64,000 nucleotides of DNA from Gallionella sp. GTDB lineage: Bacteria > Pseudomonadota > Gammaproteobacteria > Burkholderiales > Gallionellaceae. Of the stretch, positions 47,054 through 56,211 are shown in pieces. The stretch covers positions 372,001 through 436,000 of the forward strand of contig JAQTWT010000001.1 of NCBI GenBank assembly GCA_028689145.1. Reading direction: 5' to 3'. The translations under genes were made by a program, and so were the position numbers. The first letter of the stretch is position 1. Each line of letters begins with the position of its first letter. The notes under the pieces were generated by a model. The model did no database searches and had not been told where the DNA came from. It worked only from the letters and a program-made list of their open reading frames with translations.

Positions 47054-47195
47054 AGGAAGTCTCTGCAAATTCAAAATCCGAAGCGAGACAAGGCGCGAAG
47101 GAAATTTTAGCGCGCCGCATATGTTGATATGTAAGCGATAAAATTTCATGAGCAACGCCGTATCGCAAAGGAGTTTGGGTTTGAAGAGGCTTCCT
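47054..47195. repeat. MITE-like element of 142 bp with 26-bp imperfect terminal inverted repeats
   Basis: Left end AGGAAGTCTCTGCAAATTCA and reverse complement of the right end AGGAAGCCTCTTCAAACCCA continue to AAATCC and AACTCC. The interior has AGCGAGACAAGGCGCGAAGG, a central palindrome CATATGTTGATATG and AACGCCGTATCGC. It lies upstream of cysK, between cysK and the rplQ terminator, and shares layout and the AGCGAG...CAAGGC...AACGC blocks with the element at 21808-21932. Confidence 0.75.
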
Positions 47196-47209
47196 GAAGT
47201 GTACCAAAC

Positions 47210-47235
47210 AAAAAGCCGGGATAACCCGGCTTTTT
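47210..47235 (-). terminator. Intrinsic terminator after rplQ
   Basis: AAAAAGCCGGGATAACCCGG then CTTTTT is a perfect stem with A and T runs on both sides, 28 bases past the rplQ stop. It ends the long ribosomal operon. Confidence 0.9.
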
Positions 47236-47262
47236 GTTTAATGCTTAGAAGATGCGAGCAAT

Positions 47263-47649
47263 TTACTCGGCATCAACCGCCACAGCTTCCGCCGGACGAT
47301 CCATCAACTCGATCAATGCCATCGGTGCGTTGTCGCCCTGTCGGAAACCAAATTTGAGGATGCGCAGGTAGCCGCCGTTGCGGGCAGCGTAACGCGGGCC
47401 GAGCTCATCGAACAGCTTGCTGACCATTTCACGGTCGCGCAAACGGGCGAATGCCAGACGGCGATTTGCCAGACTCGGGGTCTTGCCCAGTGTCAGGATG
47501 GGTTCCGCGACACGGCGCAATTCCTTGGCCTTTGGCAAAGTGGTCTTGATAAGTTCGTGGCGCAGCAGTGACACTGTCATGTTGCGGAACATCGCCAGAC
47601 GGTGACTGCTGGTACGGTTGAGTTTTCTTAAACCTGAACGGTGACGCAT
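47263..47649 (-). CDS. rplQ: 50S ribosomal protein L17
   Basis: Large-subunit protein near the exit tunnel. The 128-residue sequence starts [20 protein letters not shown], the invariant L17 N-terminus, and includes [20 protein letters not shown]. It is the last gene of the alpha operon, 48 bases after rpoA, and is followed by an intrinsic terminator. Confidence 0.98.
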   Translation of the reverse strand: MRHRSGLRKLNRTSSHRLAMFRNMTVSLLRHELIKTTLPKAKELRRVAEPILTLGKTPSLANRRLAFARLRDREMVSKLFDELGPRYAARNGGYLRILKFGFRQGDNAPMALIELMDRPAEAVAVDAE

Positions 47650-47697
47650 GATCTGCCTCTCTTAACTTCGTATATTTGCTTTAAACGGTTGCGCTAC

Positions 47698-48666
47698 TTA
47701 AACGGTAGCAACAGGCCAGTTTTCCAGCTTCATGCCCAGCGACAAATTGTGCTCGGCGAGAACCTGTTTGATTTCGTTCAGCGATTTGCGGCCCAGATTC
47801 GGGGTACGCAACAGGTCGTTTTCGGTGTACTGAATCAGATCGCCGATGTAATGGATGCTTTGCGCCTTGAGACAGTTCGAGGAACGCGGGGTCAATTCCA
47901 GATCGTCCACCGGACGCAACAGGATAGGATCAACCTTCGGTGCCTGTACCTTCTCGACGACCGGCTCGGTACCTTCCAGCGCGGCGAACACCGAGAACTG
48001 GTCAACCAGAATCCGTGCCGCATTGCGGATTGCCTGTTCAGGGTCGATCGCACCGTTCGTCTCGATGTGCAGCACCAGCTTGTCCAGATCGGTGCGCTGT
48101 TCCACACGTGCGCTCTCGACCGCGTAGCTGACGCGGCTGACCGGGCTGAACGATGCGTCCAGTGCAATATGACCGACGGCACGCGACTCATTGGAAGCTT
48201 GGCGTGAAATTGCCGACACATAGCCGCGACCCTGCTCAACCTTGATCTGCATGTCCAGCTTGCCGCCGGCAGTCAGATGCGCGATCACGTGCTCGGGGTT
48301 GATCACTTCGACATCGGCATTACCGCTAATGTCGGCGGCAGTCACGATCCCGGCCCCTTCCTTTTTGATGCTTAGCACTACTTCCTGCATGTTGTGCAGA
48401 CGCAGTACCACGCCCTTCAGGTTCAACAGGATATCCACGACATCTTCCTGCACACCGTCGATTGTCGCGTATTCATGCAATACGCCCGCCATTTTGACTT
48501 CGGTCGGTGCAGCACCGGCCATTGACGACAACAGGATACGGCGCAATGCGTTGCCCAATGTGTGGCCGTAGCCGCGTTCAAAGGGCTCCATCACCACCTT
48601 GGCTTGGGTGGCGGAAATCTTTTGCACATCGATGATGCGTGGTTTTAAAAAATCATTCTTAGGCAT
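47698..48666 (-). CDS. rpoA: RNA polymerase alpha subunit
   Basis: Scaffold of RNA polymerase and target of activators and UP elements. The 322-residue protein has the N-terminal dimerisation domain ([22 protein letters not shown]) and the C-terminal DNA-binding domain ([22 protein letters not shown] and [12 protein letters not shown]). It lies between rpsD and rplQ as in all proteobacterial alpha operons. Confidence 0.98.
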   Translation of the reverse strand: MPKNDFLKPRIIDVQKISATQAKVVMEPFERGYGHTLGNALRRILLSSMAGAAPTEVKMAGVLHEYATIDGVQEDVVDILLNLKGVVLRLHNMQEVVLSIKKEGAGIVTAADISGNADVEVINPEHVIAHLTAGGKLDMQIKVEQGRGYVSAISRQASNESRAVGHIALDASFSPVSRVSYAVESARVEQRTDLDKLVLHIETNGAIDPEQAIRNAARILVDQFSVFAALEGTEPVVEKVQAPKVDPILLRPVDDLELTPRSSNCLKAQSIHYIGDLIQYTENDLLRTPNLGRKSLNEIKQVLAEHNLSLGMKLENWPVATV

Positions 48667-48683
48667 ACGCTACTCCGTGTGGA

Positions 48684-49313
48684 TTACTTGGAATACAACT
48701 CGACCACCAGATGCTCGTTGATGGTTGCAGGCAGTTCGGCACGTTGCGGCTTGGCTTTGAATGTTCCCTTGAGTGCTTTGGTATCCATTTCGATCCATTC
48801 CGGAAAGCCGCGCTGCTCAGCTGCAGCCAGTGCCGCTTTGATACGCAGTTGCGCCTTGGATTTTTCGGCAACTTCAACCACGTCGCCGGGGCGCACTTGA
48901 TAGGAAGGAATGTTTACGCGCTTGCCGTTTACCAGCACCGCATTGTGACGCACAGCTTGACGCGCTTCGGCACGCGACGCGCCAAAACCCATGCGGTAGG
49001 ACACATTGTCCAGACGCGATTCCAGAATTTGCAACAAGCTTTCGCCGGTAATGCCGCGCTGGCTTTCCGCTTGCTTGTAAGTCAGGCGGAATTGTTTTTC
49101 CAGCACACCGTAGATACGGCGAACTTTTTGTTTTTCACGCAACTGACCGCCGTATTCTGACAAACGGGTATTTTTCTTTTGTCCGTGCTGACCGGGCGGA
49201 TAAGCCCTGCGTTCAACAGCGCATTTATCGGTAAAACATTTTTCGCCCTTCAGAAACAGCTTTTCGCCTTCGCGGCGACACTGACGGCACTTTGCATCAA
49301 GATTTCTAGCCAA
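48684..49313 (-). CDS. rpsD: 30S ribosomal protein S4, zinc-binding form
   Basis: Primary 16S-binding assembly protein. The 209-residue protein has an N-terminal four-cysteine zinc motif (CRQCRREG then CFTDKCA), the S4-type domain with [13 protein letters not shown] and an S4 RNA-binding block ([19 protein letters not shown]). In the family it also regulates the alpha operon by binding its mRNA; whether that holds here cannot be seen. It lies 17 bases after rpsK. Confidence 0.98.
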   Translation of the reverse strand: MARNLDAKCRQCRREGEKLFLKGEKCFTDKCAVERRAYPPGQHGQKKNTRLSEYGGQLREKQKVRRIYGVLEKQFRLTYKQAESQRGITGESLLQILESRLDNVSYRMGFGASRAEARQAVRHNAVLVNGKRVNIPSYQVRPGDVVEVAEKSKAQLRIKAALAAAEQRGFPEWIEMDTKALKGTFKAKPQRAELPATINEHLVVELYSK

Positions 49314-49330
49314 GATCGACTCCCAAAAAA

Positions 49331-49720
49331 TTAGATACGGCGCTTTTTAGGCGGACGGCAGCCGTTGTGCGGCACCGGTGTAATATCGGAGATGCTGGTA
49401 ATCTTAAAACCAGCCGCATTCAAAGCGCGCACTGCGGATTCGCGGCCCGGGCCCGGTCCCTTGATGCGGACTTCAAGATTCTTGACACCGCATTCAACAG
49501 CAGACTTGCCCACCACTTCGGCTGCAACCTGGGCTGCAAACGGCGTGCTTTTACGCGAGCCCTTGAAGCCCTGCGCACCACTGGTGGACCATGCCAGCGT
49601 GTTGCCCTGACGGTCGGTAATGGTAACGATGGTGTTATTGAAAGAAGCGTGAACGTGCGCGATACCTTCGGCTACGTTCTTTTTGACTTTCTTGCGCACT
49701 TTCGTGCTTGGCTTAGCCAT
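49331..49720 (-). CDS. rpsK: 30S ribosomal protein S11
   Basis: Platform protein of the small subunit. The 129-residue sequence carries the family blocks [36 protein letters not shown] and the C-terminal [14 protein letters not shown]. Located between rpsM and rpsD in the conserved order. Confidence 0.98.
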   Translation of the reverse strand: MAKPSTKVRKKVKKNVAEGIAHVHASFNNTIVTITDRQGNTLAWSTSGAQGFKGSRKSTPFAAQVAAEVVGKSAVECGVKNLEVRIKGPGPGRESAVRALNAAGFKITSISDITPVPHNGCRPPKKRRI

Positions 49721-49750
49721 AATCTAATCCTCTAATGCGTTATAGCAAAC

Positions 49751-50116
49751 TTACTTTTTGGCACCGGCAATCGCCTTGCGCGGTCCCTTGCGGGTACGTG
49801 CATTGGTGCGAGTGCGCTGGCCGCGACATGGCAAACCGCGACGATGACGCACGCCGCGATAGCAACCCAGATCCATCAGGCGCTTGATGTTCATGGTCGT
49901 TTCACGACGCAGATCACCCTCCACCGTGAACTTGGCGACTTGTTCGCGCAGTTTTTCAACTTCCGCGTCTGTCAGGTCTTTCATCTTTGTGGATGCGTTG
50001 ACGCCAGCCGACGCGCAAATGCCTTGCGAACGCATACGTCCGATGCCATAGATTGCAGTCAAAGCAATCACAGCGTGTTGATGGTTGGGGATATTGACCC
50101 CTGCAATACGTGCCAT
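49751..50116 (-). CDS. rpsM: 30S ribosomal protein S13
   Basis: Head protein of the small subunit that contacts tRNA and forms intersubunit bridges. The 121-residue protein starts [20 protein letters not shown], includes [12 protein letters not shown] and the basic tail [18 protein letters not shown]. It is the first gene of the alpha operon, 58 bases after rpmJ. Confidence 0.98.
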   Translation of the reverse strand: MARIAGVNIPNHQHAVIALTAIYGIGRMRSQGICASAGVNASTKMKDLTDAEVEKLREQVAKFTVEGDLRRETTMNIKRLMDLGCYRGVRHRRGLPCRGQRTRTNARTRKGPRKAIAGAKK

Positions 50117-50174
50117 GCAGCTACCCTATCTTTGAAAGTCGAAAATTATATCATCCGCAGGCTGCTTTGTTCAA

Positions 50175-50288
50175 TCAGCCTTGGCGTTGTTTGTGGCGCG
50201 GTTCTGTGCATATCACGCGCACCACGCGTTTGCGAATAACTATTTTGCAGTTACGGCAGATCTTCTTTACTGATGCTTGTACTCTCAT
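50175..50288 (-). CDS. rpmJ: 50S ribosomal protein L36, zinc-binding form
   Basis: The 37-residue protein starts [20 protein letters not shown] and ends RHKQRQG. Zinc ligands C11, C14, C27 and a histidine near 33 mark the C+ form. GGAG precedes the ATG by 7 bases. It is too short for usual length filters but its position between infA and rpsM and its sequence are diagnostic. Confidence 0.96.
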   Translation of the reverse strand: MRVQASVKKICRNCKIVIRKRVVRVICTEPRHKQRQG

Positions 50289-50349
50289 TTGCTTCTCCTT
50301 ACTTCATGTAGAGCGAGGTTTACCGCGCCCAAATTACCAATCATCGTGC

Positions 50350-50375
50350 GAGGGCGCGATGAATCTCGCCCCTAC
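50350..50375. repeat. Single REP copy, family B2, overlapping the infA stop codon
   Basis: On the minus strand it reads GTAGGGGCGAGATTCATCGC then GCCCTC. The TAG of the GTAG head is the infA stop codon (50372-50374). It lies in the 83-base infA-rpmJ gap and can form a single hairpin. Confidence 0.8.
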
Positions 50376-50590
50376 TTGGCGCGGAACACAATGCGCGCCT
50401 TGCTCAAATCATACGGTGTCAATTCAACAGTCACCTTGTCGCCCGGCAGGATACGAATGTAATGCATACGCATCTTTCCCGAGATATGACCCAACACCAC
50501 ATGACCATTTTCCAGCTTGATACGGAATGTCGCGTTCGGCAACGACTCCTCTATCTCACCCGCCATCTGAATCACATCTTCTTTAGCCAT
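50372..50590 (-). CDS. infA: Translation initiation factor IF-1
   Basis: The 72-residue OB-fold factor binds the ribosomal A site during initiation. It starts [20 protein letters not shown] and contains [20 protein letters not shown] and [19 protein letters not shown]. Its ATG shares one base with the secY stop (TAATG). Its stop codon TAG is the second to fourth base of a GTAG-headed REP. Placement between secY and rpmJ is common in betaproteobacteria. Confidence 0.97.
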   Translation of the reverse strand: MAKEDVIQMAGEIEESLPNATFRIKLENGHVVLGHISGKMRMHYIRILPGDKVTVELTPYDLSKARIVFRAK

Positions 50591-51906
50591 TAGCGCGCAA
50601 ACCCACCCTTGAAATTGGCTTTCTTCAACAGGCTTTCATACTGATGGGTCATCAGATAAGACTGCACTTGCGCCATGAAGTCCATCGTCACCACTACCAG
50701 AATCAACAGTGACGTTCCACCGAAGTAAAACGGCACGTTCCACTTTACTACCAGAAACTCCGGCAACAAACACACCAGCGTAATATACACCGCACCGACC
50801 ATCGTCAGACGCAGCATGATCTTTTCCACATATCGCGCGGTTTGCTCGCCTGGACGAATACCGGGCAAAAACGCACCGCTCTTTTTCAGATTGTCCGCCG
50901 TTTCTTTCGGGCTAAACACCAGCGCCGTGTAGAAGAAGCAGAAAAACACAATCGCTACCGCATACACCAACACATAAATCGGCTGCCCGGGAGACAGCAT
51001 ATCGCTGATATCCTTCAACCAGTTCATGCCTTGTCCGCTACCAAACCAGCCCGCAATCGTTGCCGGAAACAAAATAATGCTTGAGGCAAAAATCGGCGGA
51101 ATTACACCGGCCATATTCAGCTTCAAAGGCAGATGGGAACTTTGCCCACCCATCATCTTGTTACCTACTTGCCGCTTGGCATAGTTCACCAAAATCTTGC
51201 GCTGACCGCGTTCAACAAACACTACCAGCGCCGTCACTGCAATCGCACCAATAAACAGAAACAGCACCAGCGGGATCGAAAATGCGCCGGTACGCGTCAA
51301 TTCCAGCGTACTACCGATCGCACTTGGCAATCCTGCCGCGATACCCGCGAAGATAATCAGCGAAATACCGTTACCCAAACCGCGCTCGGTGATCTGCTCA
51401 CCCAGCCACATCAGGAACATCGTGCCGGTCACCAAAGTGATCACCGAGGTCATCTGGAACATCGCGCCCGGATTCGGCACCAGCCCGGGTTGCGACTGCA
51501 GCGCCACCGAAATACCAAACGCCTGAAACAGCGCCAGAGCCAGCGTTCCGTAACGCGTGTACTGTGTAATCTTGCGGCGACCCGCTTCGCCTTCTTTCTT
51601 CAACTGCTCGAGATGCGGAACAGCTATCGCGGCCAATTGCATGATGATCGATGCCGAAATGTACGGCATGATGCCCAGCGCAAAAATCGTGAAACGTTCC
51701 AGAGCACCGCCCGAGAACATGTTGAACATGCCCAAGATGCCGTCTTTTTGCGACTTGAACAAATCCGCCAGCACAGTCGGGTCGATCCCCGGCACCGGGA
51801 TGTGCGCGCCGATACGGAACACCACCAACGCACCCAGCAAAAACCACAGGCGCTGGCTCAAATCGCCATACTTGCCTTTTTTGACGCCACTAGCGATTGT
51901 ACTCAC
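50590..51906 (-). CDS. secY: Protein translocase subunit SecY
   Basis: Ten-helix channel of the Sec translocon. The 438-residue protein shows the helix 2 plug region [40 protein letters not shown] and [15 protein letters not shown]. It is the last gene of the spc operon proper, 8 bases after rplO, and overlaps infA by one base. Confidence 0.98.
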   Translation of the reverse strand: MSTIASGVKKGKYGDLSQRLWFLLGALVVFRIGAHIPVPGIDPTVLADLFKSQKDGILGMFNMFSGGALERFTIFALGIMPYISASIIMQLAAIAVPHLEQLKKEGEAGRRKITQYTRYGTLALALFQAFGISVALQSQPGLVPNPGAMFQMTSVITLVTGTMFLMWLGEQITERGLGNGISLIIFAGIAAGLPSAIGSTLELTRTGAFSIPLVLFLFIGAIAVTALVVFVERGQRKILVNYAKRQVGNKMMGGQSSHLPLKLNMAGVIPPIFASSIILFPATIAGWFGSGQGMNWLKDISDMLSPGQPIYVLVYAVAIVFFCFFYTALVFSPKETADNLKKSGAFLPGIRPGEQTARYVEKIMLRLTMVGAVYITLVCLLPEFLVVKWNVPFYFGGTSLLILVVVTMDFMAQVQSYLMTHQYESLLKKANFKGGFAR

Positions 51907-51914
51907 GTATAACC

Positions 51915-52349
51915 TTACTCGGCGATGCTTCCGCCAGCGGCTTCAATCGCTGCACGTGCACCCTTTGTTGCCAGCAAACCCTGCAACTTCACTGCACGGG
52001 AAATCTCACCGCACAAAATAACTTTAACCGTCAAAGCGTTGGCATGAACCACACCGGCTTGCTTGAGCGCCAGCAAATCAATATTGTCGACCGGCATTTT
52101 TTGCAGATCGGACAAACGCACTTGCGCAGTGTCATAGCGGGTCAGCGAAACGAAACCGCGCTTTGGCAAACGGCGCTGCAACGGCATTTGACCGCCTTCG
52201 AAACCGACCTTATGAAAGCCGCCGGCGCGGGATTTTTGCCCCTTGTGACCGCGACCGGCGGTCTTGCCCAGACCGGAACCGATACCACGACCAACGCGAC
52301 GCTTGGCGTGCTTGGCTCCCTGTGCAGGTTGAATATTGTTTAGACGCAT
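51915..52349 (-). CDS. rplO: 50S ribosomal protein L15
   Basis: A 144-residue large-subunit protein with the basic glycine-rich N-terminus ([20 protein letters not shown]) and the C-terminal [14 protein letters not shown] block. It lies 1 base after rpmD and 8 bases before secY. Confidence 0.98.
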   Translation of the reverse strand: MRLNNIQPAQGAKHAKRRVGRGIGSGLGKTAGRGHKGQKSRAGGFHKVGFEGGQMPLQRRLPKRGFVSLTRYDTAQVRLSDLQKMPVDNIDLLALKQAGVVHANALTVKVILCGEISRAVKLQGLLATKGARAAIEAAGGSIAE

Positions 52350-52350
52350 C

Positions 52351-52548
52351 TTATGCCTCGCACTTAACCAAATAGAACACTTTGTTGATCATACCGCGCA
52401 CGCAGGGAGTATCTTCCAGTTGCACGGTATGGTTGATGCGACGCAGGCCCAAGCCGCGAATCGTTGCACGATGCGATTGCTTGGTGCCGATCAGGCCTTT
52501 AACCTGGGTCACTTTGATTGTCTTAGCGGCTGCTTTAGCTTTAGTCAT
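52351..52548 (-). CDS. rpmD: 50S ribosomal protein L30
   Basis: A 65-residue protein, slightly longer than the usual 60 because of an alanine/lysine-rich N-terminal extension ([10 protein letters not shown]). The core [20 protein letters not shown] and [20 protein letters not shown] is typical. It lies 3 bases after rpsE. Confidence 0.97.
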   Translation of the reverse strand: MTKAKAAAKTIKVTQVKGLIGTKQSHRATIRGLGLRRINHTVQLEDTPCVRGMINKVFYLVKCEA

Positions 52549-52551
52549 GTC

Positions 52552-53073
52552 TTACCCCAAAATCTCGTCAACGCTCTTGCCGCGCTTGGCTGCAATTTCG
52601 GACGGCGAATTCAATGCCTTCAAACCATTCAATGTCGCGCGCACCACGTTGTACGGGTTGCTTGAACCGATACACTTGGCCAACACATCACGCACTCCGA
52701 CCGCCTCGAATACCGCACGCATCGCGCCACCGGCGATAATACCGGTACCTTCGGAAGCCGGCTGCATCAGCACTTTTGCAGCGCCATGCTTGCCGATCAC
52801 CGTGTGATGCAATGTGCCGTTCTTCAGACTTACTTTTGCCAGGTTACGGCGCGCCTCTTCCATCGCCTTTTGTACGGCAACCGGCACTTCCTTGGATTTA
52901 CCCTTGCCCATCGCCACGCGGCCATCGCCATCGCCGACTACGGTCAAAGCGGCAAAGCCCATGATACGGCCACCCTTAACTACCTTGGTGACACGGTTAA
53001 CGGAGATCATTTTTTCGATCATGCCGTCATCGCGAGCTTCCTGTTGTTGCATTTTTCCTTGCGGCTTAGCCAT
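52552..53073 (-). CDS. rpsE: 30S ribosomal protein S5
   Basis: Small-subunit protein at the mRNA entry site that takes part in decoding accuracy. The 173-residue protein includes [40 protein letters not shown] and [17 protein letters not shown]. Between rplR and rpmD as usual. Confidence 0.98.
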   Translation of the reverse strand: MAKPQGKMQQQEARDDGMIEKMISVNRVTKVVKGGRIMGFAALTVVGDGDGRVAMGKGKSKEVPVAVQKAMEEARRNLAKVSLKNGTLHHTVIGKHGAAKVLMQPASEGTGIIAGGAMRAVFEAVGVRDVLAKCIGSSNPYNVVRATLNGLKALNSPSEIAAKRGKSVDEILG

Positions 53074-53086
53074 TACTCAACTCCAA

Positions 53087-53443
53087 TCAGAACTGTAGAC
53101 CATGTTCGCGTGCGGCTTCAGCTAACGCCTTGACGCGACCATGATAGCGGTTGCCGGAACGGTCGAACGCAACCTGGGTGATGCCCGCGCTCTTCGCTTT
53201 TTCGGCGATACGCTTGCCAACCAGAGTTGCAGCGGCCTTGTTACCGCCGTTCGCCAAATCCTTGCGGACATCTGCTTCGACACTGGACGCACTGGCCAGC
53301 ACTTTGCTGCCACAAGCGGAAATCACCTGTGCATAAATGTGAAAATTAGTGCGGCTTATCGCCAAACGAACCGATTTCTTTTCAGCAATACGAGCACGGG
53401 TTTTGCGTGCTCTGCGCTGACGCGCTTCTTTTTTGATCAACAT
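53087..53443 (-). CDS. rplR: 50S ribosomal protein L18
   Basis: 5S rRNA-binding protein of 118 residues. The N-terminus is basic ([16 protein letters not shown]), and the family end block [20 protein letters not shown] is followed by EHGLQF. It lies 11 bases after rplF. Confidence 0.98.
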   Translation of the reverse strand: MLIKKEARQRRARKTRARIAEKKSVRLAISRTNFHIYAQVISACGSKVLASASSVEADVRKDLANGGNKAAATLVGKRIAEKAKSAGITQVAFDRSGNRYHGRVKALAEAAREHGLQF

Positions 53444-53454
53444 ATCCGCCTCAA

Positions 53455-53988
53455 TTATTTCTTCTTGGTTTCTTTCAGGATCACCACTTCATCGCTGTAA
53501 CGCACACCCTTGCCCTTGTAAGGCTCAGGTTCACGGAAAGCGCGAATTTCAGCAGCAACTTGCCCGACACGTTGCTTATCAACACCCTTCAGCACGATTT
53601 CGGTTTGCGTCGGTGTCTCAACCTTGATACCCACCGGCATCTTGTAAGAGACCGGATGGGAAAAACCCAAAGTCAGGTTTAGCGTATCACCGGCAGCTTG
53701 TGCGCGATAACCCACACCAACCAGAGTCAGTTTGCGCTCAAAACCCTTGCTCACACCGTGCACCATGTTAGCCAGCAACGCGCGGATTGTTCCGGACATC
53801 GCATCGGCCTGCGTGGACTCGTTTTGCGCTTTGCACAACAGGCTGTCACCTTCGCGCACCACACTCACTTCACCAGACAAAGCTTGCTTCAGGGTACCCA
53901 ACGGCCCCTTGACTGATATTTCGCCTGTCGCCAGCGCGACTTCAACACCGCTAGGCAGAACGACAGGATTCTTGGCAACTCTGGACAT
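53455..53988 (-). CDS. rplF: 50S ribosomal protein L6
   Basis: Protein of 177 residues at the base of the stalk. It starts [20 protein letters not shown], with [20 protein letters not shown] and the C-terminal [18 protein letters not shown]. It lies 10 bases after rpsH. Confidence 0.98.
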   Translation of the reverse strand: MSRVAKNPVVLPSGVEVALATGEISVKGPLGTLKQALSGEVSVVREGDSLLCKAQNESTQADAMSGTIRALLANMVHGVSKGFERKLTLVGVGYRAQAAGDTLNLTLGFSHPVSYKMPVGIKVETPTQTEIVLKGVDKQRVGQVAAEIRAFREPEPYKGKGVRYSDEVVILKETKKK

Positions 53989-53998
53989 ATTTACCTCG

Positions 53999-54397
53999 CT
54001 ACGCTACAACGCACAGCACTTCACCGCCAATACCATTGGCGCGCGCTTTGCGGTCGGTCATCAAACCTTTGGAAGTGGAAACGATCGCAATACCCAAACC
54101 GTTCATCACCTTGGGAATATCTTCGGATCCCTTGTAAATGCGCAGGCCCGGACGGCTGATACGCTGAATCTTTTCGATCACCGGACGACCACTGTAATAC
54201 TTCAGGCCGATTTCCAACGTGGCTTTGCCGCCGTCAGCCTTGATGACACTGAAGCCATCAACATAACCTTCGTCCTTCAACACCTCAGCAATTGCCACCT
54301 TCAGCTTCGAAGAAGGCATAACCACTGTGACTTTTTCCGCTAACTGCGCATTGCGGATGCGTGTCAGCATGTCGGAGATTGGATCACTCATACTCAT
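53999..54397 (-). CDS. rpsH: 30S ribosomal protein S8
   Basis: Central-domain 16S-binding protein. The start at 54397 ([20 protein letters not shown]) has an AGGAG site; the frame open to 54502 is rejected because it overlaps rpsN and lacks similarity. The protein has 132 residues, close to E. coli S8 (130), and ends in [15 protein letters not shown]. In E. coli S8 represses the spc operon; a comparable mRNA site was not sought in detail. Confidence 0.97.
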   Translation of the reverse strand: MSMSDPISDMLTRIRNAQLAEKVTVVMPSSKLKVAIAEVLKDEGYVDGFSVIKADGGKATLEIGLKYYSGRPVIEKIQRISRPGLRIYKGSEDIPKVMNGLGIAIVSTSKGLMTDRKARANGIGGEVLCVVA

Positions 54398-54407
54398 ATA
54401 ATTTCTC

Positions 54408-54713
54408 CTACCAGCTGGCCTTGACGATACCGGGTATTTCACCGCGCATCGCGAATTCACGAATCTTGATACGCCCCAAACCGAACTTCCTGAACGTGCC
54501 ACGTGGGCGGCCGGTCAATGCACAACGGTTGCGCAGGCGAACCGGGCTTGCGTCGCGCGGCAGCGCTTGCAGCTTCAAACGCGCAGCTGCACGCTCTTCA
54601 TCGCTGAGCTTTACGTTGGTGATCGTTGCGATCAGATCCGCACGCTTGGCCGCAAACTTCTTTACGGTGTCGCGGCGTTTTTGCTCGCGGTTAATCAATG
54701 CCATCTTAGCCAT
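54408..54713 (-). CDS. rpsN: 30S ribosomal protein S14, zinc-free form
   Basis: The 101-residue protein lacks the CxxC pairs of the short zinc form and has the longer proteobacterial layout: [34 protein letters not shown] and [18 protein letters not shown]. Located between rplE and rpsH. Confidence 0.98.
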   Translation of the reverse strand: MAKMALINREQKRRDTVKKFAAKRADLIATITNVKLSDEERAAARLKLQALPRDASPVRLRNRCALTGRPRGTFRKFGLGRIKIREFAMRGEIPGIVKASW

Positions 54714-54723
54714 TAGTTAGTCC

Positions 54724-55263
54724 TCATTTCTTTAATGGGAGTTTGAATGCCAACAGAAGTGCCTTGGCTTCTTCATCTGTCTTCGCGGAGGTGGTGATGG
54801 TGATGTTCATACCACGCAACGCATCAATCTTTTCGTACTCGATTTCCGGGAAAATGATCTGTTCCTTGACGCCCATGTTGTAGTTACCACGACCATCGAA
54901 AGACTTACCGGAAATACCGCGAAAATCGCGGATACGCGGAATCGCGACAGAGATCAGGCGATCCAAAAATTCATACATTCGCTCTTTGCGCAAAGTCACC
55001 TTGCAGCCGACCGGATAACCTTCGCGAATCTTGAAGCCTGCAATTGATTTTTTGGACATCGTGACTACCGGCTTCTGACCGGCAATCTTCTGCATATCGC
55101 CAACCGCAAAATCCATCACCTTCTTGTCAGCCACCGCTTCACCGACACCCATATTCAGGGTGATTTTCTCGATGCGCGGCACTTCCATGACGGATTTGTA
55201 GCCAAATTGCTTCATCAGGTCTTTGGCGACCTTGTCTTTGTAAAACTCATACAAACGAGCCAT
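54724..55263 (-). CDS. rplE: 50S ribosomal protein L5
   Basis: 5S rRNA-binding protein of 179 residues. Blocks seen are [40 protein letters not shown] and [20 protein letters not shown]. Located between rplX and rpsN, 12 bases after rplX. Confidence 0.98.
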   Translation of the reverse strand: MARLYEFYKDKVAKDLMKQFGYKSVMEVPRIEKITLNMGVGEAVADKKVMDFAVGDMQKIAGQKPVVTMSKKSIAGFKIREGYPVGCKVTLRKERMYEFLDRLISVAIPRIRDFRGISGKSFDGRGNYNMGVKEQIIFPEIEYEKIDALRGMNITITTSAKTDEEAKALLLAFKLPLKK

Positions 55264-55275
55264 GCCTTATACCCC

Positions 55276-55590
55276 TTAAGCGTCAATCACTTCGCCGCTG
55301 GACTTGAACACGCGAACATTGCGTCCATCTTCCAGCGTTTTAATACCGACCCGGTCACCCTTCTTGGCAGCCGCGTTATAGATCGCTACATTCGAAATAT
55401 GAATGGGCAATTCCTTTTCCACGATTCCGCCGGTCAAACCCTTGGTCGGGTTGGGCTTCTGGTGCTTTTTAACTTTATTGATGCCGCTCACCAGCAGGTA
55501 TTCACCCAGCACACGCAGCACATTGCCGCGACTACCTTTGTCTTTACCTGCGATTACGATAACGTCATCGTTTTTCTTGATCTTGCGCAT
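55276..55590 (-). CDS. rplX: 50S ribosomal protein L24
   Basis: Assembly-initiator protein of the large subunit, 104 residues. The KOW motif is visible in [19 protein letters not shown], followed by [16 protein letters not shown]. It lies 28 bases after rplN. Confidence 0.98.
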   Translation of the reverse strand: MRKIKKNDDVIVIAGKDKGSRGNVLRVLGEYLLVSGINKVKKHQKPNPTKGLTGGIVEKELPIHISNVAIYNAAAKKGDRVGIKTLEDGRNVRVFKSSGEVIDA

Positions 55591-55618
55591 GATTTTCCTC
55601 GACTCGATCCGTTGCCGC

Positions 55619-55987
55619 TTACAGCACTTCAGGTGCCAGCGAAACGATCTTCATGAATTTCTCGGTACGCAATTCGCGCGTCACCGGCCCGAAGATGCGC
55701 GTGCCGATCGGCTCCAACTTGGCATTCAACAATACTGCCGCATTGCCATCGAATTTAACCAGAGAACCATCGGAGCGACGTACGCCCTTGGCAGTGCGCA
55801 CCACAACGGCGTTGTACACTTCGCCCTTTTTTACGCGGCCGCGCGGAGCTGCATCACGGATACTGACCTTGATGACATCACCGACAGAAGCGTAACGGCG
55901 TCTGGAACCACCCAATACCTTAATGCACATCACAGAGCGTGCGCCAGTATTGTCAGCCACATCCAAAACAGACTGCATTTGTATCAT
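55619..55987 (-). CDS. rplN: 50S ribosomal protein L14
   Basis: The 122-residue protein starts [20 protein letters not shown] and contains [20 protein letters not shown] and [19 protein letters not shown]. It is the first gene of the ribosomal block here: rpsQ and the S10 operon are not upstream, their place being taken by tolC. A GGAG site lies 8 bases before the ATG, at the end of a structured leader. Confidence 0.98.
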   Translation of the reverse strand: MIQMQSVLDVADNTGARSVMCIKVLGGSRRRYASVGDVIKVSIRDAAPRGRVKKGEVYNAVVVRTAKGVRRSDGSLVKFDGNAAVLLNAKLEPIGTRIFGPVTRELRTEKFMKIVSLAPEVL

Positions 55988-56015
55988 TATTTAATCTCCA
56001 ACTTTTTCCGCTTAC

Positions 56016-56152
56016 GGCGGCCAGTTTTGGAACCCGTTCGGGTCAGGTCGCCGCGAGCGGCGGGTAAACTATCTTTATCCGGCATTCCCCCGAAAGGGAC
56101 GTAACGACCGCTGTTCATTCCCCTTTCGGGGCAGAATCAAACGAGGGCCGCC
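56016..56152 (-). promoter_or_regulatory. Structured leader RNA of the spc operon with mutually exclusive helices
   Basis: In the transcript, GGCGGCC (56146-56152) can pair with GGCCGCC (56016-56022) and close a domain. Inside are hairpins CCCCGAAAGGGG (56120-56131, GAAA loop), CCCTTTCGGGG (56088-56098), CGCCGCTCGCGGCG (56049-56062) and ACCCGAACGGGT (56032-56043). The first two are exact complements over 11 bases, so they can instead pair with one another. It ends about 30 bases before the rplN ATG. The structure is seen; a regulatory role is inferred. Confidence 0.6.
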
Positions 56153-56168
56153 TGCAACGGAGCCGCGC

Positions 56169-56196
56169 ATTATATGCAAATTTGAAAAAGAAGCAA
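56169..56196 (-). promoter_or_regulatory. Sigma70 promoter of the spc operon
   Basis: On the minus strand TTGCTT (56191-56196), a 16-base AT-rich spacer and TATAAT (56169-56174) followed by the GC-rich sequence GCGCGGC (discriminator-like, as in stringently controlled promoters). It predicts a leader of about 175 bases before rplN. It lies in the tolC-rplN gap, close to the tolC 3' end. Confidence 0.75.
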
Positions 56197-56211
56197 GCGA
56201 AAATGAAAAAA

